Source of the DNA: Streptomyces ambofaciens ATCC 23877
Lineage (GTDB): Bacteria; Actinomycetota; Actinomycetes; Streptomycetales; Streptomycetaceae
Direction: 5' to 3'
DNA length: 64,000 nt
Assembly: GCF_001267885.1 (NCBI RefSeq)
Contig: NZ_CP012382.1
Location: forward strand, 8,239,941 to 8,303,940
The notes under the pieces were generated by a model, which did no database searches, had not been told where the DNA came from, and saw only the letters and a list, made by a program, of their open reading frames with translations. A program made the translations under genes and the position numbers. Positions within the stretch are counted from its first letter, which is position 1; each line of letters begins with the position of its first letter. Below are positions 1-8,897 of the stretch, piece after piece.

Positions 1-264
1 CCTTCGGCCGGCAGGCACCACCGCACGGACGGCCTGCCCCAGGACGACCCGGGGGCACGGGCGCACGCCGGGGAGCCGCACCAAGGCGGCGGCCTCCCCC
101 CCCCGGGCACAGCCGGCGCCGTCGACTCCCATTCGGCGGGTCACCCCGCATAACGGAGTACCGGTGTCAGCATTTCCGCCTGTTTTACCCAGATGCCGCA
201 TGGAAAGGATGTGGCTGCGGCCGGGAACGGACCACGTTCCCGCTCTACGGCACAAGGGGCAGGC

Positions 265-468
265 ATGGCGCAGGGCACTGTGAAGTGGTTCAACGGAGAG
301 AAGGGATTCGGCTTCATCTCCCCAGATGAGGGCGGCCCTGACGTCTTCGTGCACTTCAGCGCGATCCAGGGATCTGGTTTCCGGAACCTGGAGGAGAACC
401 AGCGGGTCGAGTTCGAGATCACCCAGGGACAGCGAGGCCCCCAGGCCGACAAAGTCCGCGGCCTCTGA
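265..468 (+). CDS. Cold-shock domain protein
   Basis: A 67-residue CspA-family protein, an RNA/DNA chaperone of the cytoplasm. The single OB-fold cold-shock domain fills the protein: it starts [10 protein letters not shown], has the RNP1-like KGFGFI and RNP2-like VFVHFS motifs, and ends in the usual short basic tail. I chose the ATG at 265 because it aligns with the family start and follows an AAGGGG ribosome-binding site; an in-frame ATG at 193 would add a 24-residue extension with no family support. The long untranslated leader is typical of cold-shock genes, but I see no specific element in it. No partner gene is adjacent. Family assignment is secure; which of the several Streptomyces csp paralogues this is cannot be told. 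Confidence 0.95.
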   Translation: MAQGTVKWFNGEKGFGFISPDEGGPDVFVHFSAIQGSGFRNLEENQRVEFEITQGQRGPQADKVRGL

Positions 469-990
469 TCTGGCCGCCCACCAGCCGGCTACGTGCCGCG
501 ACGCCGCCCCGTCGCACAACCCGCCCCTGTCAGCGACCTGATCATGCAGTACCTCACCGACCCTGAGTCCGCGCCCACCGTCGAGGGAGTACTGGCGAGC
601 CTGCGGAAGCTGGCCAGCTACCTGCCTGAAGAGTGAACAGCCGAACTGGTCACCCAGCGGATGCGAGCGGCTGTCCGTGGTTCACCCACGGGACCATCCG
701 GTCATGCTGCTGCGCCGACGGGCGAGCGCGCTACGCGCGCCGGCAGCAGACGGTTGTCCGTTCCGGCGGATCGTGGAAGGAGCCACACCCCGTCTCTGAG
801 CCACCGCGCTCGCTACGGAGGCTACTCGGAAATAGTGCACCGGCCGTGCCTCCTGTTTGGCGGGCGCGGTCGGTGGCGACGTTGATGCGGTTGCCGCACA
901 GCCCGTGAGGTTCGGGAATCAGGGTGGCTTCCCGCTGCGTTCGGCCAACAGCCGCTCTCCCGCCCCTGCTTTATCCAGGAGACCTCCCGC
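469..990. other. Intergenic, no convincing gene
   Basis: About 520 bases between the cold-shock gene and the HAD gene. A 30-codon open frame at 544-636 begins MQYLTDPESA and could be a gene remnant, but it is too short to support. No RNA gene or clear terminator was recognised. Confidence 0.5.
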
Positions 991-1680
991 ATGCCACAGC
1001 TAGAGATCGATGTGATCGTGTTCGACGTGCTCGGCACGCTCGTCGACGAACCCGCCGGTATCCGCGCCGGCATTCGTGAACTCGACCCATCGCTCAACGA
1101 TTCCAGGGTCGAACAGCTTCTGTCGCTGTGGCAACAGCACATCGACCGCGAGCAACGTTGCGTCCTCGACGGCGTCCGGCCCTACCTGCCCAGCGACGTC
1201 CTCGACCTGGAAGCAGCCCGGCTCGTCGCCGATGTCGCCGAAGTCGACGACCCGGCCGCCGTATCGGCGCTGGCCCTGTCAGGTCGCAGGCTCCCGCCGT
1301 GGCCCGACACCGTGGCAGGGCTCGCCCGACTTGCCGAACGGTTCCCGCTCATCGGACTCTCCAACGCGAGCCGGTCGGCGCTGCTGGGACTCAACGCCCA
1401 CGCCGGACTGCGCTGGCACCAGGCCCTGTCCGCCGAAGAGGCCCAGACCTACAAGCCGGACCCAGCGGTCTACCAACTGGCCGTCACCGTTTCCGGACGC
1501 CCGCCGGATCGGCTCTTGATGGTCGCCGCCCATGCCTGGGACCTGCGGGGAGCACAGAACCTTGGTCTGCGCACCGCCTACGTCGCCCGCCCCGTCGGCG
1601 ACCCGCCCACCTCCTCGGACGAGTTCGACCTGCACGCCGGCGATCTGGCCGGCCTGGCCGTCCAACTCGACGATGTCTAG
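991..1680 (+). CDS. Haloacid dehalogenase type II-like HAD hydrolase
   Basis: A 229-residue HAD-superfamily hydrolase, probably cytoplasmic. Motif I is FDVLGTLVD with the nucleophile Asp at about residue 12, motif II is the Ser of LSNAS, motif III is the Lys of YKPDP, and motif IV lies in the region reading MVAAHAWDLRGAQ. The D-x-x-G-T form of motif I and the VAAHAWD stretch are characteristic of L-2-haloacid dehalogenase-type members rather than DxD phosphatases. A GGAGA site sits just upstream of the ATG. Length matches the family. The substrate is not evident from context, so a haloacid or another small halogenated or phosphorylated compound is possible. Confidence 0.85.
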   Translation: MPQLEIDVIVFDVLGTLVDEPAGIRAGIRELDPSLNDSRVEQLLSLWQQHIDREQRCVLDGVRPYLPSDVLDLEAARLVADVAEVDDPAAVSALALSGRRLPPWPDTVAGLARLAERFPLIGLSNASRSALLGLNAHAGLRWHQALSAEEAQTYKPDPAVYQLAVTVSGRPPDRLLMVAAHAWDLRGAQNLGLRTAYVARPVGDPPTSSDEFDLHAGDLAGLAVQLDDV

Positions 1681-1960
1681 GGCGCATCCGGTGGGGTCAC
1701 CGGCGGAGCCGGAGTCAGATTGAGGTGACGGTGCCGTGGGAGATGTAGGCGCGCTTGTCGAACCCGGTGGGTCGGCCGCCACTGCTGCCACGGCGTCTGC
1801 GGCTGGCGCACTCGTTGCGGGAATGGTGTGCTTGATCTGGCGTCGGCACGGATAGCGGCGGTTGCGGCGGTCACGGGGTGTCAGCGCCGCTCGACGAGCC
1901 GCGCCACCCACAGTCCAACTCGTACATCTTGATCGCCTATGGGGTGGCGCCTAGGGTTCC

Positions 1961-3133
1961 GTGTTCATGGAGACGGGGGAACCGGGCCGTGGTCGCAGAC
2001 CGTGGCGCGACCGGCAGGCTGGACATCGTGCCATCGCGGCCCTGATGGCGGGGACGGCGGTGCTGGCCGTCCTGGGGGCCGTGCTCGTCGTCCTGCCGGG
2101 TGTCGTGGTCGACCACGATCTCGCCGGGGCGAGCGTCGCCGCCCAGGACCGGCTCAAAGCGGTGAACGACGTCCGTACGACTCTGCTGCAGGCCGTGGGC
2201 GGCATGGTCCTGCTGTTCGGCGCATACGCCACCTGGAGGCAACTGCGCGTCAGCCAGGAAGGCCTGCGCGCCACCCAGGAGGGCTACGTCACCGACCGGT
2301 TCAGCACGGCCGTCGATCAGCTCGGCAGCGACAAGCTGGAAACACGCATCGGCGGGCTCCACGCGCTGTGGCGGATCGCCGAGCATTCCGCCCGCGACCG
2401 CGAGGCCGTCATCTCCATCCAGGCCGCGTACCTGCGTACCCACCTGCCCTGGCCGCCCGCCGGACCGCAGGCACCGGCGGCGGACGTACCCATCAACGAC
2501 GTCGTGCCGCTGGAGATCCGCGCCGCCGACGCCCAGGTGGCGCTGACCGGCCTCGGCGTGCTGTTGCTGCAACCCCGGGAACAGTCCTGGATCAACCTCA
2601 GCGTCACGGACCTGCGCAGGGCCGACTGCGACGGGCTGTGGCTGCACGAGGTCAACCTCGACCGGTCCTGTATGGAGGCGGCGGGCCTGTACCACGCCAA
2701 CCTGACGCAGGCCTCTCTCGTCTCGGTCAACCTGCGGCACGCCGACCTCAAGACCGCGATCCTGCGCCGGGCCCGCTGCGTTCTGGCCGACCTGCGGGGC
2801 GCACGACTGGTCGAAACCGACCTGCGCGAAGCGGACTTCACCGAGGCAGACCTGCGCGAGGCGAATCTGCGCAAGGCTGACGCGGGCGGCGCGGTCTTCC
2901 GCCGCGCCGACCTGCGCCTGGCCGACCTGCGCGGCGCCGACCTGAAAACGGCCGACCTCCTCCAGGCACGTCTGACCGGCGCGGTGGCCAGCGAGAACAC
3001 ACGCTGGCCGGCCGGTTTCGACCAGGCGACCGCCGGCGTCATCCTCACCGAGGACCCTGGCCCGGAACCACCGCCACTGCTCCAGCCCACAGGGATAACG
3101 ACACAGCACCCGCCTCTGCGGTCTATGCCGTGA
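1961..3133 (+). CDS. Membrane-anchored pentapeptide-repeat protein
   Basis: A 390-residue protein with two N-terminal hydrophobic segments (about residues 24-50 and 70-92), a central conserved block reading QLGSDKLETRIGGLHALWRI, and a C-terminal run of pentapeptide repeats of the A(D/N)Lxx type from about residue 230 to 335, which would fold as a right-handed beta helix. Streptomyces genomes carry many such two-helix pentapeptide proteins; their role is unknown, and this is not the QnrS/MfpA gyrase-mimic type because of the membrane segments. The start is the GTG at 1961 or the ATG at 1967, two codons downstream. The gene stands alone. The periodic GAC-CTG-CGC codons of the repeat domain make a short-period DNA repeat that is purely coding. 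Confidence 0.85.
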   Translation: MFMETGEPGRGRRPWRDRQAGHRAIAALMAGTAVLAVLGAVLVVLPGVVVDHDLAGASVAAQDRLKAVNDVRTTLLQAVGGMVLLFGAYATWRQLRVSQEGLRATQEGYVTDRFSTAVDQLGSDKLETRIGGLHALWRIAEHSARDREAVISIQAAYLRTHLPWPPAGPQAPAADVPINDVVPLEIRAADAQVALTGLGVLLLQPREQSWINLSVTDLRRADCDGLWLHEVNLDRSCMEAAGLYHANLTQASLVSVNLRHADLKTAILRRARCVLADLRGARLVETDLREADFTEADLREANLRKADAGGAVFRRADLRLADLRGADLKTADLLQARLTGAVASENTRWPAGFDQATAGVILTEDPGPEPPPLLQPTGITTQHPPLRSMP

Positions 3134-3483
3134 CCCACGAGCCCGGGCGAAGACCACGGCGTGCCCGAGAACCTGGCCGCGAAGACTGCGCCCTGCCCTC
3201 GCCACAAACCCCCGGGCGGTGCCGAGCTCAAAGACGCCGCTCTTCGGCGAAGACCGGCGTGCCCCGCCCTGAGCGACGAATGCTGTCGGCTCCCACGTGC
3301 AGAGATGGCTCAGGACGGAGACGATGATCCGCTGTGCGTGTTCCTGAACCGCGGCCGTCATCGAGCGGGTTCCCGATTTTCCCGGGGCGGAGGTCACTCG
3401 TGTCCGCAACCGTTCCCGTGGATGTGCGCCTTCGGAGCAGGGAAGGAAACCGACGGGCTTTCGGAGAAGGGGAGGGTGCGGTC
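3134..3483. other. Intergenic, no gene seen
   Basis: About 350 bases ahead of the membrane protein/TPR pair. Open frames here have no recognisable protein character. The last 20 bases hold the strong GGGGAGG ribosome-binding site of the next gene. Confidence 0.5.
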
Positions 3484-4287
3484 TTGAGCCAGATGGACAT
3501 GCTCCTGGTCGCGCTGGCGTCGGCCTGCGCGGCGTTTCCCGTGCTCGGAGTGCTGTGGTGGATCCGGGACCGGGCCGACCGGGCGGCGGCAGCGGGGCTG
3601 GGCACGGTGGACATCGACCCGTACCACGCGGTGGCCACGGCCCGTAGACCGTCCCGCGTGGACAGGGCCGCAGCCGCCGAACTGCTACGCGCCGGCCTGA
3701 TCAGGATCCGCGACGACGGGATGATGGAGGTCACCGACAGGGCACAGGAGTCTGCCGCGGCACCCGGGCATCCGATGCCGGCCGCCCTGCTGGCCACACT
3801 GCGACGGCAGGGCGAACCGTTTCCGCTGAGCCGTCTGTACTGGGAATCCGGTTACACGCGGCAGCGTGACGCCTTCCTGCGGGCCGAGGATCTCAAGGTG
3901 CCGCGCTGGTCGCTGCGCACAAGGGACTCCATCGCAGGCGCTGCCTTCGCCACGCTGATTCTGTTCACCCTCTGGATCTCCGTCCAGGTGGTCTTCCTGC
4001 GGCAGGAGTACTGGACCAGCGGCGTCGGGCCGATCGTGGTCGGCGCGTGGTGCTGTCTGGTGCTGTGGGCCTTGATGGCGGTGCCACTGGTCTGGCTTGC
4101 GGAACGCTGCTGGCCGAGGCGTCGTGACCGGTTCGCGGCGTACTGCCGCCGTCTTCCGGCGCACCCGGCCGAGCGGGCCCTCAGCACGGAGGAGCGTGAC
4201 CTGCTGGACCGCAGCTGGACCTGGCGCAGCGCGTACGAGCGGGCCAAGGACGAGGAGTCGTGGGTGGACCACGGAGGCGGGTTCTGA
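3484..4287 (+). CDS. TIGR04222-like membrane protein
   Basis: A protein of about 267 residues with one N-terminal transmembrane segment directly after the start, a soluble middle domain containing the IDPYHAVATARRPSRVDRA region and a winged-helix-like segment (AAAAELLRAGLIRIRDDG), then two further hydrophobic helices at about residues 155-180 and 190-215 and a charged cytoplasmic tail. The layout resembles the TIGR04222 membrane-protein family of actinomycetes, whose function is unknown. I placed the start at TTG 3484, seven bases after GGGGAGG; ATG 3493 is the alternative. The stop overlaps the start of the next gene (ATGA), so the two are translationally coupled. Confidence 0.7.
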   Translation: MSQMDMLLVALASACAAFPVLGVLWWIRDRADRAAAAGLGTVDIDPYHAVATARRPSRVDRAAAAELLRAGLIRIRDDGMMEVTDRAQESAAAPGHPMPAALLATLRRQGEPFPLSRLYWESGYTRQRDAFLRAEDLKVPRWSLRTRDSIAGAAFATLILFTLWISVQVVFLRQEYWTSGVGPIVVGAWCCLVLWALMAVPLVWLAERCWPRRRDRFAAYCRRLPAHPAERALSTEERDLLDRSWTWRSAYERAKDEESWVDHGGGF

Positions 4288-5111
4288 TGACGGAGATGAG
4301 CGAGAGCCAAAGCGACCGGGACACTGGTGAGGAGCAGCGCAGGCCGCGGCGCACTGTCCGCACCTGGCGGGTCAGACGCCGTTTCCGGCACAGGGAGCGG
4401 CGTGAGGCCCGTCCCTGGCCGGACGTGCACGAGGACATCGCTTACCTCACCCGGGAGTTGGGCCGCTGGCACCCCCACACCCTCACCGCCCACTCGAGGG
4501 TCTTCTCCTGGCTCCTCCACGAAGGACGGCACCCCGAGATCCTGCGGCTGGCCGAGGCGGAAGCAGCCGAACGGACCGCGGAGTTCGGGGCCGACGACCC
4601 CGGCACTCTGGGGTGCCGATCGGCACTCGCCTGGCGCCGCCGCAGGGTCGGTGACCTGGACGGCGCCGTCGCCGAGGCACGGGCGGTAGCGGACGACTCC
4701 GCCAGGGTGCTGGGCCCCGACCACGCCGACACCCACCGCCGGCGGGCGTACCTGGCCCGGTTCCTTGCCGAGAACGGCGAAGCGGCCGAGGGGGTACGCC
4801 TGCTGCGAGTCCTGTATGCCGAGTCCCAGGCCTTCGGCTGGCAGCGCAAGGACGAGACGCGGTCCATACGCACGGCCCTGGTCACGGCGCTGGAGCTGAA
4901 CGGCGACCTCCAGGAGGCCCTGGACCTCCTGGAAGAGGAGCTCGAAGCCGAGCGGGGGACGATCTACGGCATCGACGAGAACCTCGGCGACTACGAGATG
5001 AAGCGTCTGCAGGAGTGGCGCACCCGGCTGGTCGCCGAGGTGGCCCTGCAGGACTGGAACCGGCGCAGGAAGCACGAGCAGAGCAAGGACACCCCCGGGC
5101 GACAGCCGTAG
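4287..5111 (+). CDS. Tetratricopeptide-repeat protein
   Basis: A 274-residue soluble protein. After a basic, disordered N terminus (residues 1-45, rich in Arg) come helical TPR-like units with the pattern seen in Streptomyces NB-ARC/TPR proteins: phrases such as GRWHPHTLTAHSRV, GADDPGTLGCRSALAW and GPDHADTHRRRAYLARFL repeat roughly every 42 residues. It has no ATPase or DNA-binding domain, so it is a stand-alone TPR scaffold. The start ATG at 4287 overlaps the stop of the upstream membrane protein by one base, and the in-frame ATG at 4260 would lie inside that gene. The likely role is as a soluble partner of the membrane protein; this is inference from coupling only. Confidence 0.8.
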   Translation: MTEMSESQSDRDTGEEQRRPRRTVRTWRVRRRFRHRERREARPWPDVHEDIAYLTRELGRWHPHTLTAHSRVFSWLLHEGRHPEILRLAEAEAAERTAEFGADDPGTLGCRSALAWRRRRVGDLDGAVAEARAVADDSARVLGPDHADTHRRRAYLARFLAENGEAAEGVRLLRVLYAESQAFGWQRKDETRSIRTALVTALELNGDLQEALDLLEEELEAERGTIYGIDENLGDYEMKRLQEWRTRLVAEVALQDWNRRRKHEQSKDTPGRQP

Positions 5112-5443
5112 ACCGGGGAACCGCAGGGAAAGTCCGCGTGGAAGCCGACTTGTCGATACGGACGTTCGCGGCGGAGATCACGAAGAAGCCCACGTCAAGA
5201 TCGACAAGAACAGAGACACGTCCTCTGCTGTCGCCTCCCTCCGGCCTGGCCCTGCCCCCGCCGCCGACCGAAGACCCTGTTCGTGTGAAGAGCGCGGCCG
5301 CGCCCTTCACGCAGTGGCCGTCGACCATCGCCCCGGCAACAGCCCGCGCACGGCTCACCACCCGCCCGGCGGCGCCCAAAAGGGCTGGGGGTGACCGCGA
5401 GAGTCGAGGCCCGTGTGCCGCGGCCGGCGCCTTGAGTCTCTCG
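5112..5443. other. Convergent intergenic region
   Basis: About 330 bases between two converging genes. No gene recognised and no strong hairpin found. Confidence 0.5.
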
Positions 5444-5806
5444 CTATCGCGTGCCGCCGGTACCGGTCAGGTGGGATGCGTGGCGGCCGGGCTCGCGCGT
5501 GCGGTCGCTTTCGTCCTGCACGAGCAGGGAGAGCAGTGCGGCCACCGGCAGGCCCGCTTCCGCGGGGTGGCGCAGGACCTTGTCGGGCTGGATGCGGTAG
5601 GTGTTGGTGCGGCCGTCGCGGGTGTGGGAGAGGTAACCGTCCTGCTCGAGGTCGGAGATGATCCGCTGGACGGCGCGTTCGGTGAGCCGGCAGTGGGCGG
5701 CGATGTCGCGGATCCGGATGTTCGGATTGTCGGCGATGGCCGCCAGCACACGCGCGTGATTGGTGACGAACGTCCATCCGCTGTGAGAGCCAGGCACTTC
5801 AACCAT
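5444..5806 (-). CDS. Winged helix-turn-helix transcriptional regulator
   Basis: A 120-residue MarR/ArsR-sized regulator. Residues 10-80 form a winged helix: FVTNHARVLAAIADNPNIRI then the recognition helix region RDIAAHCRLTERAVQRIISD and the wing DGYLSHTRDGRTNTYRI. The tail from residue 85 has a short hydrophobic helix and a disordered end. I used the ATG at 5806 that starts MVEVPGS; an in-frame ATG at 5815 is equally possible because neither has a clear ribosome-binding site. It diverges from the STAS gene at 5912, and the gap between them holds a 7-bp inverted repeat, so it probably regulates itself and the STAS gene. Similar regulators sit beside stress-response genes in Streptomyces. Confidence 0.8.
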   Translation of the reverse strand: MVEVPGSHSGWTFVTNHARVLAAIADNPNIRIRDIAAHCRLTERAVQRIISDLEQDGYLSHTRDGRTNTYRIQPDKVLRHPAEAGLPVAALLSLLVQDESDRTREPGRHASHLTGTGGTR

Positions 5807-5829
5807 GCACAGCATTCTAAGGACAGTCT

Positions 5830-5867
5830 TTGCGCGACACCCGATACATGACATACTTTTCGCGCAA
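5830..5867. promoter_or_regulatory. Inverted repeat between divergent genes
   Basis: A perfect 7-bp inverted repeat, TTGCGCG at 5830-5836 and CGCGCAA at 5861-5867, with centres 31 bp apart (about three helical turns). It lies in the gap between the winged-helix regulator and the STAS gene, which is otherwise AT-richer than its surroundings. It is a candidate operator; no binding evidence is available from sequence. Confidence 0.45.
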
Positions 5868-5911
5868 CAGACGACATGATCCGTTCGGGACAGCCAGAGG
5901 AGGGGCCCGAG

Positions 5912-6295
5912 GTGCCTGTGAACGAAGCGGTAGCAAGGCGGCCGAGGAGCGCCGACGGGAGCCGGCTGCAGGGGACGGACGAGGCCACGGTGGTGCAGTA
6001 CGAACGCTGCGGCGCCTGGGTGGTCGGCGCGCGAGGCCCCTATGACATGTCTACGGTCACGCCGCTGGCGGACGCGCTGGACACCGCGGCCAAGGAACAC
6101 CCGAAGGTGGTCCTGGACGCCTCCGGCATCACCTTCGCGGACTCCGCGCTGCTGAACCTGCTGATCCTCACCCACCAGGCAGCCGACTTCCGCGTGGCCG
6201 CCCCCGCGCAGCAACTGAAAAGGCTGCTGCAGCTCACCGCGGCCGACACCGTCCTGAAGATAAGGGAGACGGTGGACGAGGCAGCTGCCTGCTAG
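5912..6295 (+). CDS. STAS-domain anti-sigma factor antagonist-like protein
   Basis: A 127-residue protein whose C-terminal 95 residues are a STAS domain of the RsbV/SpoIIAA type. The strand-helix switch region reads VVLDASGITFADSALLNLLI, in which the Ser of FADSALL is at the position phosphorylated by the partner kinase. A preceding segment of about 30 residues is variable. The start is GTG 5912, eight bases after GGAGG; ATG 5876 lies upstream of that site. It should take part in partner switching by binding HATPase-type anti-sigma factors such as the product of 7759-8271. It is followed by a strong terminator hairpin. Confidence 0.85.
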   Translation: MPVNEAVARRPRSADGSRLQGTDEATVVQYERCGAWVVGARGPYDMSTVTPLADALDTAAKEHPKVVLDASGITFADSALLNLLILTHQAADFRVAAPAQQLKRLLQLTAADTVLKIRETVDEAAAC

Positions 6296-6328
6296 AACGC
6301 CCCGCACCCACCACAGCGCGGCTCTCTC

Positions 6329-6350
6329 GCCCGGCTGACACCAGCCGGGC
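6329..6350 (+). terminator. Terminator after STAS gene
   Basis: A perfect 9-bp stem, GCCCGGCTG and CAGCCGGGC, with a four-base ACAC loop, followed by ACAAAAA. It lies 34 bases after the STAS stop codon. Confidence 0.75.
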
Positions 6351-6443
6351 ACAAAAACGCCCTCACACACAGACAAGGAACCGCCCCCGGCGCCCTCGCC
6401 GAGGCGAAGCACCCGACATTTTGCTCGAGGGAGAGATGTCACC

Positions 6444-6686
6444 ATGATCCTTCCAGCGGAGAAGGAGCTGCGGGCCGCTCTGGCCCGGTTCGCCCAGACG
6501 CGCATCGACCACGAGGTGTGTCCCACCGGCTTCACCAGCAGGGCACTCGAAGACGCCACCTACACGCTGTGCGTGATGACCGGATCCCGCACCGCCGAAC
6601 AGGCCCTGCTCACGGCGGACACCCTGCTGGAGCAGTACACCCACCGCACCGGCGACTCGCGTGAGGACGAAGCTCTCGCCGCCTGA
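6444..6686 (+). CDS. DUF5133 protein
   Basis: An 80-residue protein that starts MILPAEKELRAALARF, contains the conserved ALEDATYTLCVMTGSRT stretch and is mostly helical. These features are those of DUF5133, a small Streptomyces family often encoded next to ANTAR or anti-sigma genes; its function is unknown. An AGGGAGAG ribosome-binding site precedes the ATG. It lies between the STAS and GAF-ANTAR genes, in agreement with that usual context. Confidence 0.85.
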   Translation: MILPAEKELRAALARFAQTRIDHEVCPTGFTSRALEDATYTLCVMTGSRTAEQALLTADTLLEQYTHRTGDSREDEALAA

Positions 6687-6975
6687 ACGCAGAGCGGCGC
6701 GAGCCCCCCGCAGCCGGCTCCCACCAGAGGTGACCCGCTGCTGAGACGTGCCGGTCGCCTCACGCGCGGAGGCCCTGCCGGCTGCCCCACCGCCTCCCGT
6801 GCCACTGCCTCCCCGTCCTACTGCCTCTCCGTCTCGCTGCCTGGCGAGTGACGGTGTGGAGGGCGCGCACCGCCCTATCGCCCCGGCTCAGGCTGCGCAT
6901 TCGACGGTGGACGTGCCCTGGAACGTTAGGGTGAGCGGAGGGCTCAACGGGCACGCCGAGGCGGGTGGTGGCGCA

Positions 6976-7665
6976 ATGCAGTGGCAGAGGTTCGCTGAGC
7001 AGATGGCTGTCCTGGCGCGGGATCTGCTGGAGAAGAAGTCGGTCCAGGAGACGCTGGACGCGATCTCGGTGGCAGCGGTGGATCTGGTCGAGGGCTGCGA
7101 CGCGGCCGGGATCCTGGCGGTGCGCAAGGGCAGGGCGATCACGCTGTCCTCGTGCGGAGAGATGGTCGAAGCCTCCGACCGTATCCAGGGCGAGCTCGGT
7201 GAAGGACCGTGCTACGACCTCGCCCGCCGCGAAAGCGGTGAGCGCACCTACCGCATCACCGACATGACCCAGCCCCAGCCTGGCTGCCCCGCCTACGCGG
7301 ACGCGGCCCGCGAGCTCGGCATCGGCAGCATGACCGGCATCCTCCTCTACACCGACAAGGAAGACTTCGGCGCCCTCAACCTCTACGCCCGCCGTCCCGG
7401 CACCTTCACCCAAGACATCGAGACCGCCGGCTGGATGCTCGCCTCCCACGCCGCCGTCGCCCTGGCCAGCGCCCGCACCATCGACCAGCTCGAACACGCC
7501 ATGGAAACCCGCCACGCCATCGGCGAAGCCATGGGCATCCTCATGGAACGCCACCGCATGAGCGAAGACGACGCCTTCAACGTGCTGCGCCGCCTCTCCC
7601 AGCACCACAACATCAAACTCCGCGAGGTGGCGCACAAGCTCCGCTCCGAGCACGACCGCCCCTGA
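6976..7665 (+). CDS. GAF-ANTAR transcription antitermination regulator
   Basis: A protein of about 229 residues. Residues 1-150 form a GAF sensor domain (ARDLLEKKSVQETLDAISVA, then the GEGPCYDLARR ligand pocket region). Residues 165-225 form an ANTAR RNA-binding domain with the signature HAIGEAMGILMERHRMSEDDAF followed by a last helix ending in REVAHKL. ANTAR proteins bind paired RNA hairpins and prevent termination; the GAF domain should sense a small ligand. ATG 6976 is chosen by fit to the GAF start; GTG 6931 is an in-frame alternative, as the ribosome-binding site is weak for both. The stop codon lies inside a 21-bp hairpin stem. Confidence 0.9.
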   Translation: MQWQRFAEQMAVLARDLLEKKSVQETLDAISVAAVDLVEGCDAAGILAVRKGRAITLSSCGEMVEASDRIQGELGEGPCYDLARRESGERTYRITDMTQPQPGCPAYADAARELGIGSMTGILLYTDKEDFGALNLYARRPGTFTQDIETAGWMLASHAAVALASARTIDQLEHAMETRHAIGEAMGILMERHRMSEDDAFNVLRRLSQHHNIKLREVAHKLRSEHDRP

Positions 7666-7697
7666 CCAGCATCGACGCTGGTCAGGGGCGGTCGTGC
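7650..7697. terminator. Very strong bidirectional terminator
   Basis: A perfect 21-bp stem at 7650-7670 and 7677-7697 around the six-base loop ATCGAC. The left arm contains the last codons and the stop codon of the GAF-ANTAR gene. It separates that gene from the minus-strand gene ending at 7759 and would act on both strands. Confidence 0.85.
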
Positions 7698-7758
7698 CCT
7701 GCGGATGCCCTGTCCGCGACGTACGCCCGGTGTGGGCGAAGCCGCGGCCGTACGGCTT

Positions 7759-8271
7759 CTACCCCAGAGTGCCGTCGGGCGCTCCGTGGATGTAGTACTG
7801 ACCGGGAGTGTCGGGGGAACGGGCCTGGTGGAGGGGAACGTCGGCGGTGATCTGTTTTCCTTCACCGGCGTGCTCGACGATCAAGCGGCTGCTGAGGGCT
7901 GTGACGATCTCCAGGCCGTGTCCGCCGACGCGATGGGGGTCGGCCGGTCGGGGCTGGGGCATGGCGGGGGAGGCGTCCGACACGGAGATCCTCACGATCC
8001 GGCCGTCTTCGGCCGCCTGGACCTCCAGGCGGCCGGGGCCGGGCGCGTGCCGTGCGGCGTTGGCGATCAGCTCGCTGACCACGAGGCGGACGTCGTCGGC
8101 GGCGCGGGAGGACACGGTGATCCGGTGGGTGCGGTGCAGGGCGGACAGCAGTGCGTCGGCTTCGGCCCGTGCCCGGGCGGCCGGAGGCGGGGGACCGCTC
8201 CAGGCCAGGTGCCGACGCAGAGTGTGGTCCGGTCCCTGCCCGTCCGCCTGCTTCATAAGCGGTTGAGACAT
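7759..8271 (-). CDS. HATPase-domain anti-sigma factor-like kinase (RsbW type)
   Basis: A 170-residue protein with a GHKL ATPase domain. The N box reads VVSELIANAARHAPG, the G1 box has D-A-S-P-A, and the G2 box reads HRVGGHGLEIV. Streptomyces has dozens of such proteins; they bind sigma factors or STAS antagonists and may phosphorylate the latter. The start is taken as ATG 8271 (MSQPLMKQ), with no strong ribosome-binding site; ATG 8256 is possible. It is convergent with the GAF-ANTAR gene and two genes away from the STAS protein at 5912, a plausible partner. Confidence 0.85.
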   Translation of the reverse strand: MSQPLMKQADGQGPDHTLRRHLAWSGPPPPAARARAEADALLSALHRTHRITVSSRAADDVRLVVSELIANAARHAPGPGRLEVQAAEDGRIVRISVSDASPAMPQPRPADPHRVGGHGLEIVTALSSRLIVEHAGEGKQITADVPLHQARSPDTPGQYYIHGAPDGTLG

Positions 8272-8897
8272 GGAGATCGTCACTCTCAGTCGTAAGAGTC
8301 TGTGCTTTTTCAGGTCCCGTCTCTCGCGGGCTGAGCACCGTCTACCCACTCCGCCCGGCGTTATGGAAGCCGTCGCCCGGGCACGGGGGTGGCAGGCGGT
8401 GACCGGCAGTCCCCCCGGGGGGCCGGTGGCCGCCAGGTGCCTGTGGTCCTGAACGTGTGCCGCGGGCGCCGGCCTGCTCCCGTTGCCGGCCCTCGGCCGG
8501 TAACGGGGGACGGTCACACCCGGCCCCGGCGACGGGCACACCTCCGTGCCGGGCATCGCGCACGAGCAGCGCCCAGCGCCATGCCCGGTTCGCGCCGAGC
8601 ATCCAGACCACCGACCCGCCTGCCGTGGTGGAGTGCCGCGTCCGGCGACCCCGAACTCCTGGCGTTCGATCATGCACGCCCCGACACGAACACACCGACC
8701 GGCAGCGAAAGTGCCAACCATTCCCGACACCTCAGGCCGAAGCTGACGCTGCCAGCCGGTCCCGCGCCCGGTCAGGCCAGCACAGACCGCGCTCTCAAAG
8801 ACGTCCACCCCGGCGGACGCCAGGTGTGCCGTGCCGCAGGCGCACCCTGCCCGGCGACCGCCTCCTACGGCAGCCGCTGCCTGCCGCCGCTCCCCGG
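8272..8897. other. Intergenic, no gene recognised
   Basis: About 625 bases. Several long open frames exist on both strands but none shows family motifs or a consistent ribosome-binding site. Confidence 0.45.

Noticed and set aside
1-264. Poly-C tract and leader before the cold-shock gene as a riboswitch
   Set aside because: Cold-shock leaders can be structured, but I could not identify a defined element.
544-636. A 30-codon frame after the cold-shock gene
   Set aside because: Too short to support; no family or ribosome-binding site.
2640-2985. Short-period repeats resembling a CRISPR or tandem repeat
   Set aside because: They are the coding repeats of the pentapeptide domain (15-base periodicity) and have no spacer structure.
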